Assembly (NCBI GenBank): GCA_040437565.1
Contig: JBDOQK010000037.1
Location: 186,001 to 250,000, forward strand
Direction: 5' to 3'
From: Albugo candida
Taxonomy: Eukaryota; Oomycota; Peronosporomycetes; Albuginales
Length of the DNA stretch: 64,000 nt
The notes below the pieces were generated by a model. It searched no databases, had not been told where the DNA came from, and saw only the letters and a list, made by a program, of their open reading frames with translations. Every line of letters starts with the position of its first letter. Position 1 is the stretch's first letter. A program made the translations under genes and the position numbers. Below, one piece after another: positions 59,533 through 64,000 of the stretch.

Positions 59533-59727
59533 GCTCGCTGTTCAGCAATATTGATATCTTAATCGGATAACATGACATATAACAAGGTATGGTTGCTATC
59601 ACTACTTTGCTTACACCTACAATTACGTTAACCACACCAAGTAAGGCAAAGTGAAGTTGCTTCGCGGAATGAATGCTCAACATAGCAAGTCCATTACCGC
59701 GGTATATTTGCACGAGCCTCTGCAAAT

Positions 59728-61139
59728 CTAACGATTCAGCTTCCGCAAAATGTTTTCTTCTCCCTTATATTCCATACACATTTTATGAATGATCTGCACG
59801 TGGCCTTCTGTGCGCTCAAGCTCTGCTTGGAGGTTTCCCAGTATCAATTTCTCCGCTTTGATTGTATCGCGTTGATAAAACTTTGCACGTGCTTGTATCA
59901 AATCATCCACAAGTTGTGCGACTTTCTGTCTTGTGCTCTTTTCGGAGCTAAAAAACCATTGCGCACTGCTTCGATCCGGCTGATTCAGTGCCATCGAGTC
60001 TGCTTTTTGCGGCACATTTTCAAGCAGACCATCATTCTTCAGAACATTCGCATACTCCTGAACCAATTTCCAGTCAGGACGGGGGGTATGACACACTGTC
60101 GGTGCTTTCATTTGTTCTTCTAATCGCTTTATCTCCGCCTCTGTATCGGCGATTTCCGAGTTGTATGTTCGAATACTTTCATAATGGTCGAATAGCGTTT
60201 CTGTACGACTTTGAAGAACGGGTTTCAACGCTGCAATTGAGTTTTTTAGAGTCTCATTGGAAAATTCAGTAGCGGAAATCAAAGCTGTCAAGTGGTTGTG
60301 TTCAGCATTTGTATTGGGATCAAAATATTGGGTTTCTTCAGTAGTTTCGTCGGATAGAGGAGCCCGGGCGTCCTTCATGACAATTAAGGAGATCTGTCTC
60401 TCCAGATCGCTTTCAAGTTCATCGAATCGAACAATGGAGCGTTCAAGCTCTTCACACGCCCAATTTCGGAGATCTTTCCGACGTTGAAGCGTCGGGTTGG
60501 TCTTGGACTCGAGTCTGGCTGCCTTAAGCTCTAGCGCTTTCTCCAAGCTGCGGATTTGGTCGGATAAGAATTGAGACTGCTGAATGGTCTCGGCTAATTG
60601 GATTTCGGAAGCATTCAGTTCTGTTTGGGTTTGCTTGTAGCGTTTCTGCATGCCAGTGAGTAGCTGCTGGTACGATATTCGACTTGTTGGGATGGGAGTC
60701 ACCTTGGAATTGTAATTGACAACGCCGATATCTTTCCAGCAGGCAGTTTCAAGACCCTGAAGGAGAGCTTGTTTTGAGTATGCAGTGTCTATTGTATCGG
60801 GAAGTAGCTTTGCAAGAAGGGCCATCGCCTCATCGACAGATGTCAGAGTCGACGATTCCATTTCGACACTTAAAACTTGTTGCATCACAGAACCTGAAGC
60901 AAATGAAGTCGAAGTCGAAGTCGGAAAACTAGGAAAATATTCCATTCCCGTAGGAAGTAGCTTCTTGAGAGTGCTAAAATTAGCATTGATCATATGNNNN
61001 NNNNNNNNNNNNNNNNNNNNNNNNNNNNNNNNNNNNNNNNNNNNNNNNNNNNNNNNNNNNNNNNNNNNNNNNNNNNNNNNNNNNNNNNNNNNNNNNTGAG
61101 AGTGCTAAAATTAGCATTGATCATATGAGCATTAATCAT
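59728..61139 (-). CDS. Coiled-coil protein, unknown family
   Basis: Long helical frame of ~421 aa from a Met at 60993, or five residues longer from a Met at 61139 if the 31-bp gap-edge duplicate is collapsed. Heptad-like Leu/Glu/Lys repeats run through much of residues 110-290. A compact segment near 320 (CHTPRPDWKLVQEYANVL) and a terminal helical block (RQKVAQLVDDLIQARAKFYQRDTIKAEKLILGNLQAELERTEGH...) are probably the conserved parts; the P-R-P-D-W element is reminiscent of TSNAXIP1-type ciliary proteins, but I would not name it on that. It starts only 10 bp after the stop of the upstream zinc-finger gene, same strand. Confidence 0.7.
60966..61127. repeat. 31-bp exact repeats on both sides of a 100-N gap
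   Basis: 31 identical bases at 60966-60996 and 61097-61127 with exactly 100 N (60997-61096) between them. They cover the 5' end of the coiled-coil gene. Collapsing them adds a second in-frame Met (61139). Confidence 0.93.
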
Positions 61140-61149
61140 GTCGGCGAGA

Positions 61150-62383
61150 TCAAGCATCGTCCAGGGCGTTTAGCCTTCGCGTTTTTCGAGTCGCGATGCC
61201 TTGGTCTAGACGTTTTTTGCGGGCTTTAAATTGAACGGGTCCGTTCTCCTCAACAGACTCGATGAGTTGACGATCTTCCATGCTCGTGAGCGGCTTCGTT
61301 GAGTCTTGAAGATTGATTCCTTTGTATATATGCTGCTCCTTGAAAACAAATCCTGCCAGAACTTCACTCTCACATGTGGAAAAATGATTGGAAGCGTCCA
61401 GCGGCGTAACAAGCTCTTCTTCAGCATCGACGATGTGATTCTCATCAGCAGATTCAGGCACTTTGGAGTCCAGAATTTCTCGCACCAGCACAGTATTCCA
61501 CTCTCCCATTCCAGTGGAGCCATCCACAGGCCCATGATACTCATTTGTGTCGATTCTATCGCCATTTCTCGTCTTTCGAATCATTTCTTCTGCTTCCTCC
61601 AATGTTGTTCCCGATGGTAGAAGAATACGCAATCGATCAGCTTTCACTTCTTTCTCTGTTATTGGTTTTGATTCAGATGGATCCATATACGTTATTTGAT
61701 AGTGACGAAGCGACACTGAAGTGTTTGGAACACTACGTCTCACTGCTGCGTCCACCAGCCCATCACGCCACTCTTCGAGGCTTTCGACCCAAATTTGACA
61801 CGCACTCTGTGCGACAAGCTGGCCTTCATGATATTTTGCATCCAAAAACACTTGGTCACGAACACTGTACACTCCAAGATCATCAGCGTTTCCCTCATCC
61901 ACGGCTTCAATTTCCTTGGGAACAACGGCTGGATATAGAGGCCACGATGAAGTACCATCAGAGCATGTTTTAGTCTTTGGGCGTCTGAAAAAGGGCCTTG
62001 ATGTTGAGTTCTTATCGCTGGAACATGGAGTCGACTTCGCCTTCATGTCTTCCGCAAAGCGCGCATGAGCGGCCTATGAGGAGGGAATCAGATTGTGTGA
62101 TTAAGTGTATGATACGTTACTCTTTCTATTTCATCCAACTGCTTCTTAAGGTCTTTTTCATCTCTTTCAGATCTCACTTTGGCTTGTCGTTTTGTTTTAA
62201 GCTTTTCCTGCACGCGATCTAAATGTCGTCGACTTTTCTCATGATTCCGAATGCTCTACACGATTGCAAAAAAAAGAGGTGAGGGATATCAATGTGGGTG
62301 TCCGATGAGATATTTGCTTACGATCGTATCGCCTTGCAGCCAAATATCGCAAAACTTGCAAAAATGGCGCTCATTTGATTTCC
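61150..62383 (-). CDS. U1-type zinc-finger protein, WBP4-like (5' end missing)
   Basis: Three visible exons, cut at the 5' side by the gap at 62384. The first visible exon plus the next give a U1/matrin zinc finger (HFCKFCDIWLQGDTISIRNHEKSRRH, C2H2 with the H-x5-H spacing) followed by a charged helix (EKLKTKRQAKVRSERDEKDLKKQLDEIERAAHARFAEDM). This layout is that of WBP4/FBP21, a spliceosomal B-complex protein, whose finger sits at residue ~10. The C-terminal exon (62046-61150) has a beta-rich region (VYSVRDQVFLDAKYHEGQLVAQSACQIWVESLEEW) and an acidic part, ending in a basic segment (ARKKRLDQGIATRKTRR). No WW domain is visible, which separates it from animal WBP4. Probably nuclear. Confidence 0.75.
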
Positions 62384-62483
62384 NNNNNNNNNNNNNNNNN
62401 NNNNNNNNNNNNNNNNNNNNNNNNNNNNNNNNNNNNNNNNNNNNNNNNNNNNNNNNNNNNNNNNNNNNNNNNNNNNNNNNNNN
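62384..62483. other. Assembly gap, 100 N
   Basis: Exactly 100 N between the WBP4-like 5' end and the upstream region of RPL23. No flanking repeat seen. Confidence 0.99.
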
Positions 62484-62641
62484 ATACAGCCGTTTATATA
62501 AATGTAGCAGGACTATCATATAACACAGGATATAACCATAAATAATCAATTCATTTCTGAATTGAAATCCCACCACAATTTGGTTGGTGGATACTATCGC
62601 ATCGATTCCGATCGACTTTTTACCTTCATTCCAAGGAAAAA

Positions 62642-63122
62642 ATGAGCTCAAAACGAGGCAAGTGCACGTTCTCGCATATCCACACTTATGCAGCACTAAT
62701 CTATATATGTAGGACGTGGTGGTGCTTCTGGCAACAAACTTCGCATGGCTTTGGGTCTCCCTGTGGCCGCAGTTGCCAATTGCGCCGATAACAGCGGAGC
62801 AAGAAATCTATACATAATTGCGGTCTGTGGAATCAAAGGACGTTTGAATCGTTTACCAGCGGCTGGTGTCGGCGATATGGTTCTCGCGACAGTCAAAAAA
62901 GGAAAACCGGATTTACGTAAAAAAGTGATGCCCGCAGTTATCATTCGTCAGCGTAAAAGTTGGCGTCGTAGAGACGGAGTATTTCTCTACTTTGAAGACA
63001 ACGCTGGTGTCATTGTGAATGCAAAAGGGGAGATGAAAGGCTCTGCTATCACGGGTCCAGTCGGAAAGGAATGCGCGGATCTCTGGCCGCGTATCGCATC
63101 CAACGCAGGATCCATTGTGTAA
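62642..63122 (+). CDS. RPL23: 60S ribosomal protein L23 (uL14) with GC-AG intron
   Basis: 141 aa in two exons. Exon 1 is only 16 nt (62642-62657, MSSKR plus one base); the intron is 62658-62712 (55 nt) and begins GCAAGT, a GC-AG intron with an otherwise ideal donor (AG before it). Exon 2 runs through the full family sequence: [118 protein letters not shown]. It contacts the small subunit and sits near the peptide-exit side of the large subunit. The split after MS-KRG fits the known N-terminus. Confidence 0.97.
62658..62712 (+). other. GC-AG intron of RPL23
   Basis: 55 nt, donor G^GCAAGT, acceptor TATGTAG. The donor has C instead of T at position 2. It is the only GC donor among about 35 introns I resolved in the window. 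Confidence 0.88.
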
Positions 63123-63193
63123 GATGTCGCTAGTAGCTCACGCAATTCTATTGGGATGAAAATGCAAATAAAGATCAAGGTACCACCTTCGTG

Positions 63194-64000
63194 CTAGGGC
63201 TTTTTTTTCTTGCTCTTCTTCTTGGGTTTGGACGCAAGCTCTTCACGTATTCGACGACGCTCATCCTCAAGCTTTGTCTCCTCGCGAATCTCTTTCTTTA
63301 GCTGCTTTACCAAATTGTTGCATTCTTCCACCAAATTGGGACAAATTGACTCACATAAGCTCGCATGGTTCTACAATGTCGCAATTAGCCACATGGAATA
63401 CACAATCGCAAGCTTACTAATGCGGTAGTCATTCTGTGAGCCCGTGCTTCCAAAGCCTCTAGTAGCGTGTCCACTTGGCTGTTGTCTGGGAATTCGTATT
63501 GTCCTTGTTCCGTCTTCCAAAATGCCTTCATGCTGTCTTCCAGAGCGATTTCAGCGTTCAAACGATCTCTTAATGCCACTGCTTTATCCAGTAAACTCGA
63601 AACCACTCCAAACGCTTGACATTCTTCAACACTTGCTTCCAGTCGCTTGAGGAACTTTTGTATGTGCAAATTCGAACGTGTGAGGCTCGAGCACAAGTGG
63701 TAGCAACCCGACAGAGTGCATTCCGCTTCGGCGCATCGAATCAGCTGAGCTGTGAATTCGAGCATTTTGGAGTCTACGTTAGCGATTTTCGCACGCGTAA
63801 AAGACTGCTCTAAAGCTTTGGTCTTTGAACGAGTTTCCAGAGGCCGGCACTTTAAAAGCGATTGGATCGCGTCTTGTAGATGAATATGAGCGTTCAATTG
63901 ACAATAAACAGTACGTCCAAGCTCCAGTAATGTGTGATCCATTGCTATGTGCCCCTGTGCGATCTCAATGGAAGTGAATAAGACCTCAGCGTCACTCTGA
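63194..64000 (-). CDS. Coiled-coil protein with lysine-rich tail (5' end outside window)
   Basis: The last two exons of a gene entering from the right edge. The long exon (frame open from 64000 to about 63426) is helical throughout, with conserved-looking spacing (TVYCQLNAHIHLQDAIQSLL, KIANVDSKMLEFTAQLIRCAEAECTL). A 45-nt intron (donor GTAAGC) separates it from a final exon encoding ECNNLVKQLKKEIREETKLEDERRRIREELASKPKKKSKKKKP. I do not recognise the family; the repeated short helical units suggest an IQ- or sperm-tail-type coiled-coil protein. Convergent with RPL23 (71 bp). Confidence 0.72.

Overview
The window is nuclear DNA of a compact, intron-bearing flagellate eukaryote. It most likely comes from an oomycete, and a white-rust (Albugo-like) genome fits best. 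The reasons are: very short GT-AG introns (mostly 46-64 nt, branch-free looking), genes packed 10-400 bp apart on both strands, moderate AT content, an ankyrin-FYVE protein, a Fused kinase with ARM/HEAT repeats, a dynein regulatory complex subunit (so motile flagella), and a decayed Ty3/Gypsy chromodomain element of the kind common in oomycetes. The species is an inference; no marker gene settles it. No bacterial operon signals, CRISPR, or convincing tRNA/rRNA genes were seen.

The sequence is a scaffold with ten gaps of exactly 100 N. Six gaps are flanked by exact direct repeats (3037, 1883, 383, 193, 31 and 22 bp), so contig ends that overlap were laid side by side rather than merged. Three genes (SFI1-like, Fused kinase, adenylosuccinate synthetase) therefore look internally duplicated when they almost certainly are not.

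Layout. 0.4-4.0 kb: a hypothetical nuclear-type protein, a PDZ-like protein, ribosomal protein uS5 (RPS2) and a small membrane coiled-coil protein. 4.6-16 kb: a gene graveyard, with two decayed pieces of clathrin heavy chain in the wrong order, a fragment of the rRNA-processing factor ESF1, a Ty3/Gypsy relic, an inverted repeat of a second gag-like fragment, a tandem repeat, and one candidate secreted protein. 16-31 kb (minus strand): a 1924-residue SFI1-type centrin-binding repeat protein ending in a GAF domain, a WW plus C2HC zinc-finger protein, exportin-T, and a LYR-motif protein. 32-45.7 kb: twinfilin, SRP19, Fused kinase, adenylosuccinate synthetase with a presequence and membrane segment, a SAP-DCN1 fusion, and a gamma-carbonic anhydrase-like protein. 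45.8-54.3 kb: a Rheb-like GTPase with a broken G4 motif, a three-repeat MYB factor, a candidate secreted protein, an ankyrin-FYVE protein, a molybdopterin-binding-domain protein and a PH plus two-TM protein. 54.5-64 kb: eEF1B-beta, BUD13, DRC4/GAS8, succinyl-CoA ligase alpha, a coiled-coil protein, a U1-zinc-finger (WBP4-like) protein, ribosomal protein uL14 (RPL23) with a GC-AG intron, and the 3' part of another coiled-coil gene.

Most genes are housekeeping (translation, tRNA export, SRP, splicing, TCA cycle, purine synthesis, membrane traffic). Several are linked elsewhere to cilia or centrioles (DRC4, SFI1-like, Fused/STK36), consistent with a zoosporic life cycle. Gene models were assembled by hand from splice signals and reading-frame continuity; for most multi-exon genes the spliced length comes out as a whole number of codons and close to the family norm.
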